Shown: in pieces, positions 17,350-25,292 of the stretch
How positions within the stretch are numbered: position 1 is the stretch's first letter
How the letters are laid out: the number at the start of each line of letters is the position of its first letter
DNA from: a bacterium
Lineage (GTDB): Bacteria > Orphanbacterota > Orphanbacteria > Orphanbacterales > Orphanbacteraceae
Direction of reading: 5' to 3'
Assembly: GCA_025782575.1 (NCBI GenBank)
Contig: JALGYY010000048.1
Coordinates: forward strand, 41,663 to 105,662
DNA: 64,000 nt
Made by a program: the position numbers and the translations under genes
The notes under the pieces: model-generated
Seen by the model: only the letters and a program-made list of their open reading frames with translations
What the model was told of the DNA's origin: nothing
Databases searched by the model: none

Positions 17350-20300
17350 TTTAGAAGAACCATTTTCTTCGTCTCCACGAATGATCCGGCTTCGAGCCGG
17401 TAGAGGTAGACGCCGGAGGCCAGATTACCTCCCCTTTCCTCTGTGCCGTTCCACGATACTTCGTGTGGCCCGGCTTCGAATATCCCATCGACGAGACGGG
17501 TGATTCGCCGACCCTGGACGTTATAGATGTCGAGCTTTATGTGCTCACGGTCGGCAAGCGTGAACGATATTGTCGTAAACGCGTTGAACGGATTAGGTAC
17601 GTTTGGCGCGAGTGCGGTGAGCACCGGTATCCCGTCGCCTGGAGAGCCCGCCCCGATCGTGAATGCGCCGAGCCGATCAGTGATGGCGACGAGTGTCCCT
17701 GTCTCGTCGTCGAAGGCCGTCGGAAGCGCCGTCCAGGATCCGTCCGGATCGCGGCGTAAGATGCGAAGCGCGGCGGCCGGATCACTCTGTTCATCGTGCG
17801 GTGCGGCGAGACGAACCTCGGCCGGCTTTTCGAGCCTGGCCCCTTCGGGCTGCAACCGGTAAATGATCGCCGACTCGTCATCCTCCCCCGCTCCCGTATC
17901 CCGTGTGAGCAGGACGAACCCGTCCCGCCGAAATGCGCCGTCCGGAACGGAGAGCTGGAATCCGCCGTCGGAACTTTTAATCGTTCTCCGCTTTTCATCC
18001 ACCGGAAAGCTCTCGAACGTGTAGCTCGTCTCACTCCGGTTGAGTGCTTCATCGGTCGCGACGGCGATTACCGCAATCTCTCCCTCACTGTCATCGGTGA
18101 GCACGTATGATCCGGCGTAAACCGAAGTGCCGTCGCCGCCGCGCGGCTCCATCGGGATCGTGTCGCCCGCGACGACCACGGTCGGCGATTCCGAAAGAGG
18201 CTCATCCACAACCACGATAATCTCGAGGAACGCCGGGAGGATCGGGTTCTGAAGAACCCCGATCGTTGTTTGCGGCGCGTCCCGATCGGGAATAGTCTCG
18301 GTGGTAAACACAGCATAAACACCGAGCTTCGTGATCGACGCCACCACTTCGTGAAACGCCGTGTCCACCACACCCCCCACCGACTCCCATTCCGACGATT
18401 CGGGGATCCAACGGAAAATCTGTAGGGAGAACTCGTTCCCATACGGGCCGTCGCTCGATTCAAAGAGGCTTTCCGAGTAACGAATGGTCGCCGTGTTTTC
18501 ACCCGATAGATCTCCTGCCGGCACGAGGGAGAGGGCGTGTGCCTTACTCGATTGTATCGACAACGGGTCTAACCCGCCCCGGGGTACGGGATAGGGAGAA
18601 GAAAGAATCGCGGTCTTCTCGACATCGTTCGTCGGGTCAAACGTGAACCATGCGGCACCGTCAGAGCCTTTCGCCGCTTCCCCCGATCCTTCAGGTGATT
18701 CAGAGACTTTGTATTCCTCTATAAAGAAGAAACTCTCTCCCGAGTCATCGACCGCCCAGACGGTGAACGATCCCGACGATCCGAGATCCTCTGTGACCAA
18801 CGCATCGTAGCCGCCTTCCGATTCGAGGATTTCGAGAGAACTTTCTCCGCCCGCATTCGACGCATGATCGACTGTTGGCGGCGCAGTGAAGAGAACCGCG
18901 GGGTCGAGAGAAAACGTGACGGCCCCGTTGTCGGAAAGTTGAAGAGAAACGACGGCCGGAAAGTGGCCGTTTACTTTTCGCAGTTCCAGCTCGACGCTCT
19001 CTTCTTCGGGGAGTCCCATCGAGCCGGAATACCACTCACCGCTATGAGCCGCCCGCTTGCCGGTTAAGATTTCGCGGCCGTACGAGAGAACAGTGTCCCC
19101 CGTACGCACCCCGAGAAGGCGGATCTTACCCGCGTCCGACGTGTTACCCTGCACGATCGTGCGGCTTCCGGCGTGTACGGTGCGAACCGTTGAATTCGCC
19201 TTCGGATTCCCGGTAATCAAACCGAGTACGGTGAGCGACATCGTCCGGCCGACCGGCGGTCCCGGGTTGAGCGGGAATACCACGCGGGCGCCGACATCGT
19301 GGTCGAACTGGACCAGATGGCCGCCGCGCGCTTCCTCGTTCGGCCCGTACAGGTACGTACGGCCTGCTGGAAGCTCCCTCTCACCCGGCCGCACGATCGA
19401 CGCCAGAACTCCGGAGTATATCTTTTCGAAAGTATCCTCGAACATCTTCGCGCACGATTTGTCATTGCTGAACCACTGCCTGGTGTTCCGGCAATCCTCA
19501 GTGTAGACCGCCTCGCTCGATAGTTCGGACGCGCTAGGTTCAAAATGGGCACCATCGTTATCCATATAGCCGTATGGGCTATCATGAAGGTCGCGGACAT
19601 CGCATCGACCTCCGAAACCGATAAACTTATACTCATCCTTAAACGAAAGCGCATAGTGACCCCACTCGTGAAGAATGGTCGAATACTGCGCCCCTTTCTT
19701 GAGATCGAGCGGGTCCTCGTCGTACGATTTGTTTCGCGCCTTGTCCGGATCCCCGTACGACTTTCGCGGCATATTAACTGGGGTACCGAAGAAGCCGGGT
19801 CCTCGATGGATACCATCGACATCGCTAACACTAGGCCATACGGAATTGCTCGTATTGATCTGTATGTCCGCACTGTCCCAGTGATCTCCGTTATCGTAGA
19901 TCATTACCGTGTCGATTCGAATCTGCCCGTCAGCCACATCGTAAAAGTAGTTTGATCCCCTGCGGAACACTTCCTCCAATGATCGAATGTAGGAAAGCAG
20001 GGCATCCCACTCTATGGAAACGACGACATTGTAGGCGATAACCGTGTGGCCGATTTCGATGCGCTGGTTAAGGGTATCCTTCACTTCGTCGAAGGATGCC
20101 GCTCCCGTGCTATCATGAAATTTCTCATTGTCTACTGTGATAGAGTACATCGAACCGGGGTTTGCAGATCGCTTGATCGCGGGCTCGATGTGAACCAGCT
20201 TTCTGATGCGAATCGAGTCGGCAATTTCGACGCCGAGGTCTCGCACTAGGATCCGCCCGAGTGAGTCGGTCGTAACAATTTCTTCTTGCGCCTCGATAAA

Positions 20301-22421
20301 GTCAGGCCTTTGACTCTCGAGGCGCGAAACAATGAACTCGGTCGTATCGATCGGCTCATCATTCTTGTCCACCAGAATCAAGTACTGCTGGGCGAAACAC
20401 CTGGAAAACTCGGAGGTGTTGCCGCCCGTATCGGTCGCCGTCGCTGTGAGGTACTCATCGCTTTGCAGCTCATGAGCGATCGAGACAAGAAACGTGTCGA
20501 GCCCGGCGAAATTCGTGACGATCGTCATCCCGCCCACCGACGTCCGGCCTTCTCCGTATTTGGTCGAGTCGCACTCATCGCTGACGAAAAATTCAAGAAG
20601 GTAGTCTACGAATGGCCGCGAGTTCAGCCTTCCGTAAATCTGTGTCACTCCAGCTCCCACCTGGACCGAGTCGATCTCGGGATAATTCTGTCGATCGTTT
20701 GCGCCGAGATCGATGTCCGCAGAGTCGTTCGGATTCACGACACCGTCTGGGGAGAGGTCGATCCCGAGACCTCTGTTCGCGTAGATAGAATTTTTCCGAA
20801 AAACGTTGCCCGTCCCTCCCGAAACTTCGATCCCCGCGGCACCATTGAAGGCGATCACATTCTCGTAGGCGATATCGATATCGCCGATCCGATTGCCGTC
20901 CGAGTTCACGATAAAGATACCGTTCCCGGAGTTTCCGAGGTCCTTCTCGCCCTCTTCATCCGTTCCGATAATACAGCGCCAGATCTTGTTATCATCCTTC
21001 TCGCTCAGCACAATCCCGTTGCCGGAAAACTGCTCGATGATGAGTCCCTGGATCTTACTCATTCCCGCGCTCACCACCAGGCCGTGGATTTCTGCTCCTC
21101 CGACCAGTGTGTCCTCCCCCGAGAGTCGCACGTAATCACTTCCCGGCTGGGACGTCCCGTCGATGAACAGCGGTTGTACAATTTCGGGCAGCGCCTCAAG
21201 TACCGCGATCAGGGGAATTCCACTTGCGGCGATATTAAATTCGATCGTGTCAGGACCAACGCTGGAGTTTGCCTGTTCGATCGCAGCGCGGAGCGTACAC
21301 TCTTCCTGGCCGTTCCCGAGGGTCGACCCGGTGTAGCACCGCCCGTCCGACGATGTCTGGTCATTGTCGTTCCCGGTAGAGTTCACGACGAAATGGTTCG
21401 TGGGCTTGATCGGGCGCAGGAGAACGTTACCTGCGAGAATCTCCCCGGCGTTGTTGATGTCGATGCCTGCCGGGATGGTGGTGATCGGGCTCCCGTCAGC
21501 GAATGTGTTTCCGGCGACGAGCGAGGTGAGGGCGTACACCGTGTCGTCAGCCCACAGAACGCCGCCAGCGGAACCGCGCCCCACGATCCACCCGTCATCG
21601 TTTACTGCGAGAGCATCGCTCAGTCCGCCGAGCCAGTCGTTGTGGAGATTCACAGCCGAGGTGTCTCGCCAAAGCACGGCCTGGTAGTTCGCCGATCCTT
21701 CCGGGTTCGCCCGGCCGACGATCCATCCCTCGTTGTTGATGTCGTTCGCGAGGGTCCACACTCGGTTGTCCGGGCCGTCCGACAAGCGTGCCGGCGATCC
21801 GTTCGTCCAAACGGTAGCCCGCGACCCGATAGCGCTGCCGGTCGAGCGGCCCACCACCACACCGAGATCGTTGATGGCAACCGCATCGCCGCTTGGATGC
21901 CCGTTGAGCGGAACGAGGGTTTCTGCAGGACCATCCCCCCGCCACCACGCCGGCAAGACTGTATTGTCGAGCGTCCGCGCGACTCCGACGATTACCCCGT
22001 CCTCATTGATGTCGGTCGCCCGTGCTGCCCACTGCTCCATGTCCCATTCAAAGTTTACCGGTGCGAGATCGCGGAAGACCCCGTCCTCCCAATGGAAGGC
22101 GGCCGTCCTCCCGAACTCGGGCTCGTCCCATTGCCCGACAATCTCCCGATTCGAATTGATCCCATACGCTTCGATTCCGAGCCCGCTCAAACCGGGAAGC
22201 TCTTCGACGCTCCCATCCTGCCAGCGCCAGATCCAAGGCCCTTGCCGGTGGACTTCCCGTTTGGTGACTAGAACTTCACCGAACTCGTTCAATCGAACCG
22301 CCGATACGTTGATGGTTGAGTCCGGAAGAATCCGGTAGGCCTGGAAGGCCGGCTGCGCGTCGGCCGCGCCCGCAATGAGAGCGGTGGCAATTGAGGCGAA
22401 TATGACAGGTCGGTAGGTCAT
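17346..22421 (-). CDS. Giant multidomain secreted protein with metalloprotease-like motif and FlgD-like sorting tail
   Basis: 1,691 residues with a Sec signal (VIFASIATALIAGAADAQP). Residues ~40-330 are HAF-type repeats (INSNREIVGQWDEPEFGRTA; INDLGVVVGRSTG). A CSLREA-like segment follows (NSTGNDNDQTSSDGRCYTG, CTLRAAIEQANS), then parallel beta-helix turns. Around residue 917 is TILHEWGHYALSFKDEY, an HExxH zinc-protease motif with a downstream D-E-Y as in CLCA-type metallopeptidase domains. Further beta domains lead to a C-terminal FlgD-like cassette (PNPFNAFTTISFTLADREHI ... ASGVYLYRLEAG, KKMVLLK), the kind used for type IX-like surface sorting. A 661-codon antisense frame (20286-22271) is a shadow. 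The next gene is a coupled TPR lipoprotein. An adhesin or surface-protease role is inferred. Confidence 0.85.
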   Translation of the reverse strand: MTYRPVIFASIATALIAGAADAQPAFQAYRILPDSTINVSAVRLNEFGEVLVTKREVHRQGPWIWRWQDGSVEELPGLSGLGIEAYGINSNREIVGQWDEPEFGRTAAFHWEDGVFRDLAPVNFEWDMEQWAARATDINEDGVIVGVARTLDNTVLPAWWRGDGPAETLVPLNGHPSGDAVAINDLGVVVGRSTGSAIGSRATVWTNGSPARLSDGPDNRVWTLANDINNEGWIVGRANPEGSANYQAVLWRDTSAVNLHNDWLGGLSDALAVNDDGWIVGRGSAGGVLWADDTVYALTSLVAGNTFADGSPITTIPAGIDINNAGEILAGNVLLRPIKPTNHFVVNSTGNDNDQTSSDGRCYTGSTLGNGQEECTLRAAIEQANSSVGPDTIEFNIAASGIPLIAVLEALPEIVQPLFIDGTSQPGSDYVRLSGEDTLVGGAEIHGLVVSAGMSKIQGLIIEQFSGNGIVLSEKDDNKIWRCIIGTDEEGEKDLGNSGNGIFIVNSDGNRIGDIDIAYENVIAFNGAAGIEVSGGTGNVFRKNSIYANRGLGIDLSPDGVVNPNDSADIDLGANDRQNYPEIDSVQVGAGVTQIYGRLNSRPFVDYLLEFFVSDECDSTKYGEGRTSVGGMTIVTNFAGLDTFLVSIAHELQSDEYLTATATDTGGNTSEFSRCFAQQYLILVDKNDEPIDTTEFIVSRLESQRPDFIEAQEEIVTTDSLGRILVRDLGVEIADSIRIRKLVHIEPAIKRSANPGSMYSITVDNEKFHDSTGAASFDEVKDTLNQRIEIGHTVIAYNVVVSIEWDALLSYIRSLEEVFRRGSNYFYDVADGQIRIDTVMIYDNGDHWDSADIQINTSNSVWPSVSDVDGIHRGPGFFGTPVNMPRKSYGDPDKARNKSYDEDPLDLKKGAQYSTILHEWGHYALSFKDEYKFIGFGGRCDVRDLHDSPYGYMDNDGAHFEPSASELSSEAVYTEDCRNTRQWFSNDKSCAKMFEDTFEKIYSGVLASIVRPGERELPAGRTYLYGPNEEARGGHLVQFDHDVGARVVFPLNPGPPVGRTMSLTVLGLITGNPKANSTVRTVHAGSRTIVQGNTSDAGKIRLLGVRTGDTVLSYGREILTGKRAAHSGEWYSGSMGLPEEESVELELRKVNGHFPAVVSLQLSDNGAVTFSLDPAVLFTAPPTVDHASNAGGESSLEILESEGGYDALVTEDLGSSGSFTVWAVDDSGESFFFIEEYKVSESPEGSGEAAKGSDGAAWFTFDPTNDVEKTAILSSPYPVPRGGLDPLSIQSSKAHALSLVPAGDLSGENTATIRYSESLFESSDGPYGNEFSLQIFRWIPESSEWESVGGVVDTAFHEVVASITKLGVYAVFTTETIPDRDAPQTTIGVLQNPILPAFLEIIVVVDEPLSESPTVVVAGDTIPMEPRGGDGTSVYAGSYVLTDDSEGEIAVIAVATDEALNRSETSYTFESFPVDEKRRTIKSSDGGFQLSVPDGAFRRDGFVLLTRDTGAGEDDESAIIYRLQPEGARLEKPAEVRLAAPHDEQSDPAAALRILRRDPDGSWTALPTAFDDETGTLVAITDRLGAFTIGAGSPGDGIPVLTALAPNVPNPFNAFTTISFTLADREHIKLDIYNVQGRRITRLVDGIFEAGPHEVSWNGTEERGGNLASGVYLYRLEAGSFVETKKMVLLK

Positions 22422-22528
22422 TCACCGAATCCGGGAAATCGCGGTGATTGATTTAAGTAAGACAGTCTACTGAACAGTATATTAGGAATCTAAGGAGCGC
22501 AACATTCACCAGGCCATTCCGGAACATC

Positions 22529-22612
22529 TGCACCCTCAAATGACCCCGTCCGCGTTGCCGGGCTTGAGTTTATGGCGATCGTGAATCACCTATGATTCCA
22601 TGATGCCATTAC
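22529..22612 (-). repeat. Family A promoter-proximal repeat (copy A6)
   Basis: A diverged copy whose minus-strand edge reads GGCATCATGGAATCATAGG and whose core keeps CACGATCGCCATAAACTCAAG. It ends ~108 bases before the start of the giant secreted protein. The rest of 22422-23134 holds one D-type repeat copy (23015-23062, GGGTCTCGCTACCAGCCTCC) and no gene I can support. Confidence 0.5.
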
Positions 22613-23134
22613 CACCAAAAGCAGAGCAGCACAGTGGTCGCCGGGCGAATGGCTCGAACCTCAACGCTCCGCGCTGCCCCGGTTTCCATTTCCGAGGCCT
22701 TCTAGGGCGCCTGGCATTCGCGTAGAACTATGAGCCATGAAGGTTAGTGAGTCACATCCCGCGTCACCCTCTGGCAGCTTCCGATTGCGACTCCAGTCCG
22801 AGCTAGCCGCGCGCTGCGCAACCAACGCCCGTACTCGATTCGATCTTATGCCCATCATCCTGACGTCGACCATTCCACCCTCTCTCAATCCATAAGAAGG
22901 CAATCGCTGGGTCGATCGTTCGCATGGATTGGTCGCCGGCATTGGGGATTTCACGCAGGCACCGAGTTGCTCGTCTATTCCAAGTACTCTCTCGTTACCA
23001 GATTCTCAAAACCCACTCTCCCGAACGGGTCTCGCTACCAGCCTCCCCGGGTAGGGAACGCATGCCGACATGCTAAGGCACCCCCCCTTGACGATAGGAT
23101 CGACAAGCCGGACGGGATCCGGTGAAGGGGCGGC

Positions 23135-23494
23135 TCAGTCGCCGGAAAACATCGCGTCGACTTCCTTACGAAACGCCTCTTCATCGTACAGTGAACCATT
23201 CAGAATGGTGCTCCACTTTCGCGCTTGCGCTGCCGCAGCAATCGTTTCCTTGATCTCTGCATCGGTTGCGCCTGCGGCTTTCGCGGCGTTGGTGTGGAAG
23301 TAGATGCAGTACGTGCAGGGAATCTGGGCCGACACGCCGAGAGATATGAGTTCCCGCGTCTTTGCTGATAGCGCTGCATCCTCTCCCTGCAGCACCATCA
23401 TATCGTTGAGGGCTGTTCCAATCGCCTGCTCCGGGTAAGTATTCTTCATGAAGTCAGGCGCTTCCTGAGCAACCAGCGCAGTGGCGGCAAACAA
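23135..23494 (-). CDS. Carboxymuconolactone decarboxylase (AhpD-like) family protein, N-terminus probably frameshifted
   Basis: CMD/AhpD-like helical protein with the redox motif IPCTYCIYFH (Cys60, Cys63, His67 from the TTG at 23494), preceded by ALSAKTRELISLGVSAQ and followed by AKAAGATDAEIKETIAAAAQ. Such proteins act in peroxide reduction or as gamma-carboxymuconolactone decarboxylases. The start is odd. A well-placed AGGAAGG and the ATG at 23510 open with MRMIKFV in a different frame, and a one-base shift near 23495 would join this to FAATALVAQEAPDF to form a normal signal peptide. Either a weak TTG start is used or there is an indel. Expected location is the periplasm. Confidence 0.7.
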   Translation of the reverse strand: MFAATALVAQEAPDFMKNTYPEQAIGTALNDMMVLQGEDAALSAKTRELISLGVSAQIPCTYCIYFHTNAAKAAGATDAEIKETIAAAAQARKWSTILNGSLYDEEAFRKEVDAMFSGD

Positions 23495-23839
23495 ACTTAA
23501 TCATCCTCATTGTTCATATCCTTCCTGTTTATTCCCCTCTGAACCATTATTGTGCCTGTAGAGAATCACATAAATGGTGGATGGAATCAAGCCGATGGTG
23601 TCCAATGCCGGGTGCCACTGTGCGCCTGCCAATCTATCCCTTCAGAAGGCCGGCCCAGTTGTAATGGTTGAAGTTACGCGTGCTACAGTCTCCAGCGCAG
23701 AGACCCCGAGGTCTGCACCGGCCAATGGAGAGCGTGCTGCGCGATCGAATGCCAGACCCCACGGGAACTATCTCCTGCCGGCAGTACAGCGCCAGAAGGC
23801 ACGGAACTCACGCCGGGCCGGAAACAAAAGGAGATCGAC

Positions 23840-23899
23840 ATGTTTGGATTTCTTCCTCCCTGGTTCCCGAATCTCACGGACCTTTTGAACTGGTTTTAA
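23840..23899 (+). CDS. Putative 19-residue small protein or leader peptide
   Basis: AAAAGGAG lies six bases before an ATG and opens a 19-codon frame, MFGFLPPWFPNLTDLLNWF, ending in TAA. The peptide is aromatic and hydrophobic with a Pro-Pro-Trp. A perfect hairpin (23922-23945) begins 22 bases after the stop. The close spacing of a strong ribosome site, tiny frame and hairpin looks designed, either a regulatory leader peptide or a free-standing small protein. Nothing on the plus strand downstream is clearly attenuated by it, since the next genes run on the minus strand. Confidence 0.45.
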   Translation: MFGFLPPWFPNLTDLLNWF

Positions 23900-23921
23900 G
23901 AGTTCGGTCGAAAGCGGGAAC

Positions 23922-23945
23922 GCCCTGGCGGTTCGTTGCCAGGGC
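23922..23945 (+). terminator. Hairpin after the 19-codon ORF
   Basis: Perfect 8-bp inverted repeat, GCCCTGGC (23922-23929) and GCCAGGGC (23938-23945), with an 8-base loop, followed by CTTTCGCTGTC. The T tract is short, so it may be a terminator or another RNA structure. Confidence 0.45.
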
Positions 23946-24086
23946 CTTTCGCTGTCTATCTCTGGCTGTCATGTGAGACCCGGGGGAAGTTGTTGCAGAG
24001 GAATGAGTTGTAATATTTCCCGGACCAGTCATGTTTTTGCGCAATTGCCCAGATTTCCCGACCCGAGACACCTCTTATTTTCTCGG

Positions 24087-24635
24087 CTATCGGAATAGGT
24101 TTTTCACCTCGCCCCAGCTGGATTCCTCGATGCCCGTCGGTCCTTGGATAGTAATGTGCGCGCCAACGTAGTTGTCGAAACGAGCGGTAAAATTCCAAAT
24201 CATGTAGAATGAGTTAGTCAGGTCTACATCCAGATTCCCGAAACCACTCTCAGCCGCAACTTCATAAATCAGCGTGGCGGCGTGAAGCAATGGCCCCGGA
24301 AGTCCGGGCACCTGGGCAAAGGCAGACACAAGAACTGTATCGCCAGTTTCCGTTATTGGAAGTGGCGTCCAAGGAAGAGAGAGAAGAATATCACCCTCAA
24401 CAAGATCGAGCGCACCATTGTCAAGAATCACGCAACCAAAGAACCAAAAGCCATTACCGAACCCATCACCCTGGATCCAAACATCGACGATCAGGGAGTC
24501 GCCAAGGGACGCGTAAAGTGAGTCCGGTCCGTTGCCAATCTGCCCGTCCAGATCGAGTTCGACGATCATGTCTGCCAAGAGGGGGTGGAGCAGGATAGTT
24601 GATGCGAGCAGGAGTATGATTAGCGGTAATCTCAC
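24087..24635 (-). CDS. Secreted protein with WGxxK C-terminal tail (tandem paralogue 2)
   Basis: The GTG at 24635 has AGGTGA directly upstream, overlapping the stop of the preceding gene. It begins with a signal peptide (RLPLIILLLASTILLHPLLA), and the mature protein starts IVELDLDGQIGNGPDSLYA. That phrase recurs in the upstream gene (VELDLDGQMGNGPDTLSA), so the two are tandem duplicates. The fold looks like an all-beta cohesin- or Ig-like domain: no active site, alternating hydrophobic strands. The protein ends EESSWGEVKNLFR, one of several WGxxK tails in the window. Only four bases separate the genes, which implies coupled translation. Function unknown; extracellular binding is the best guess. 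Confidence 0.75.
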   Translation of the reverse strand: MRLPLIILLLASTILLHPLLADMIVELDLDGQIGNGPDSLYASLGDSLIVDVWIQGDGFGNGFWFFGCVILDNGALDLVEGDILLSLPWTPLPITETGDTVLVSAFAQVPGLPGPLLHAATLIYEVAAESGFGNLDVDLTNSFYMIWNFTARFDNYVGAHITIQGPTGIEESSWGEVKNLFR

Positions 24636-24639
24636 GAGT

Positions 24640-25206
24640 TCACCTAAACAGGCTCTTGATTTTGCCCCATTCTGTCCCGTATACCTCCGTCGAACCAATC
24701 TGGACAGATCCGCCCACTGAGCTGCTAAAAAAACCGCTCTCAAGACTCGTGTTGAGCCAGCCGGACAGATTCAAGTCAATCTGTAAGCTCGCTAAAGTCT
24801 GGTCGACAGCTGCCTGATATGTGATCGTATGGAACAGCCAAGGTAGGCTAACAGGGTCTGAGAAAGTAAAATCAGTTGCCGTGAGATCCATGCAATGCCC
24901 CGGAAGACCTGTAGTGCTCACAGTCCAGGTTGCTGGCACGTTACTAACCGACCCTTGATGCTCCAGAGATCCATCGAGATTACAGAGCGTGAACCCGAAA
25001 GATAGAATGGGCGTGGGACCAAGAACCCAGATGTCACCCCGAATGTAGTCACCAATTGACGCACTCAGGGTATCTGGCCCATTCCCCATCTGACCATCCA
25101 GATCGAGTTCGACCCCAAAGGGTTGCGAGTGGGCAATCGGGGCCATCGCAGCTAGGATCATCCCCGCGAAAAGCATGTGCGCCATTCTTTTGCCGAGCAC
25201 CTTCAT
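24640..25206 (-). CDS. Secreted protein with WGxxK C-terminal tail (tandem paralogue 1)
   Basis: The frame is open upstream, but the signal peptide (KRMAHMLFAGMILAAMAPIAHSQ) points to the ATG at 25206 or 25224. Mature residues begin VELDLDGQMGNGPDTLSA, paralogous to the gene just downstream. The ~165-residue beta-rich domain has two cysteines (TLCNLDG, GHCMDL) and ends STEVYGTEWGKIKSLFR. Its TGA is part of the ribosome site of the next gene. It lies 86 bases after a large beta-helix protein gene on the same strand and may share its transcript. Confidence 0.75.
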   Translation of the reverse strand: MKVLGKRMAHMLFAGMILAAMAPIAHSQPFGVELDLDGQMGNGPDTLSASIGDYIRGDIWVLGPTPILSFGFTLCNLDGSLEHQGSVSNVPATWTVSTTGLPGHCMDLTATDFTFSDPVSLPWLFHTITYQAAVDQTLASLQIDLNLSGWLNTSLESGFFSSSVGGSVQIGSTEVYGTEWGKIKSLFR

Positions 25207-25292
25207 GATAGATTGTGGCTCCATGCGCCTCGAACCGTATCGTCTCGACACGCGCCGTGGCCTTCCGTTCCGCGGTCGCTTCGCTATCCAAT

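Noticed and set aside
20286..22271. A 661-codon open frame on the plus strand
   Set aside because: It is antisense to the giant secreted protein, which has a signal peptide, recognisable domains and a sorting tail. The antisense translation has no domain and a composition skewed to Arg, as expected for a shadow in GC-rich DNA.
22661..22954. Possible 97-codon minus-strand gene
   Set aside because: No ribosome site, no recognisable domain, and it lies in a stretch with repeat fragments on both sides.
23574..23700. Cobalamin riboswitch because of a GCCACTG string
   Set aside because: The other conserved boxes are missing or in the wrong order, and no cobalamin gene lies downstream.
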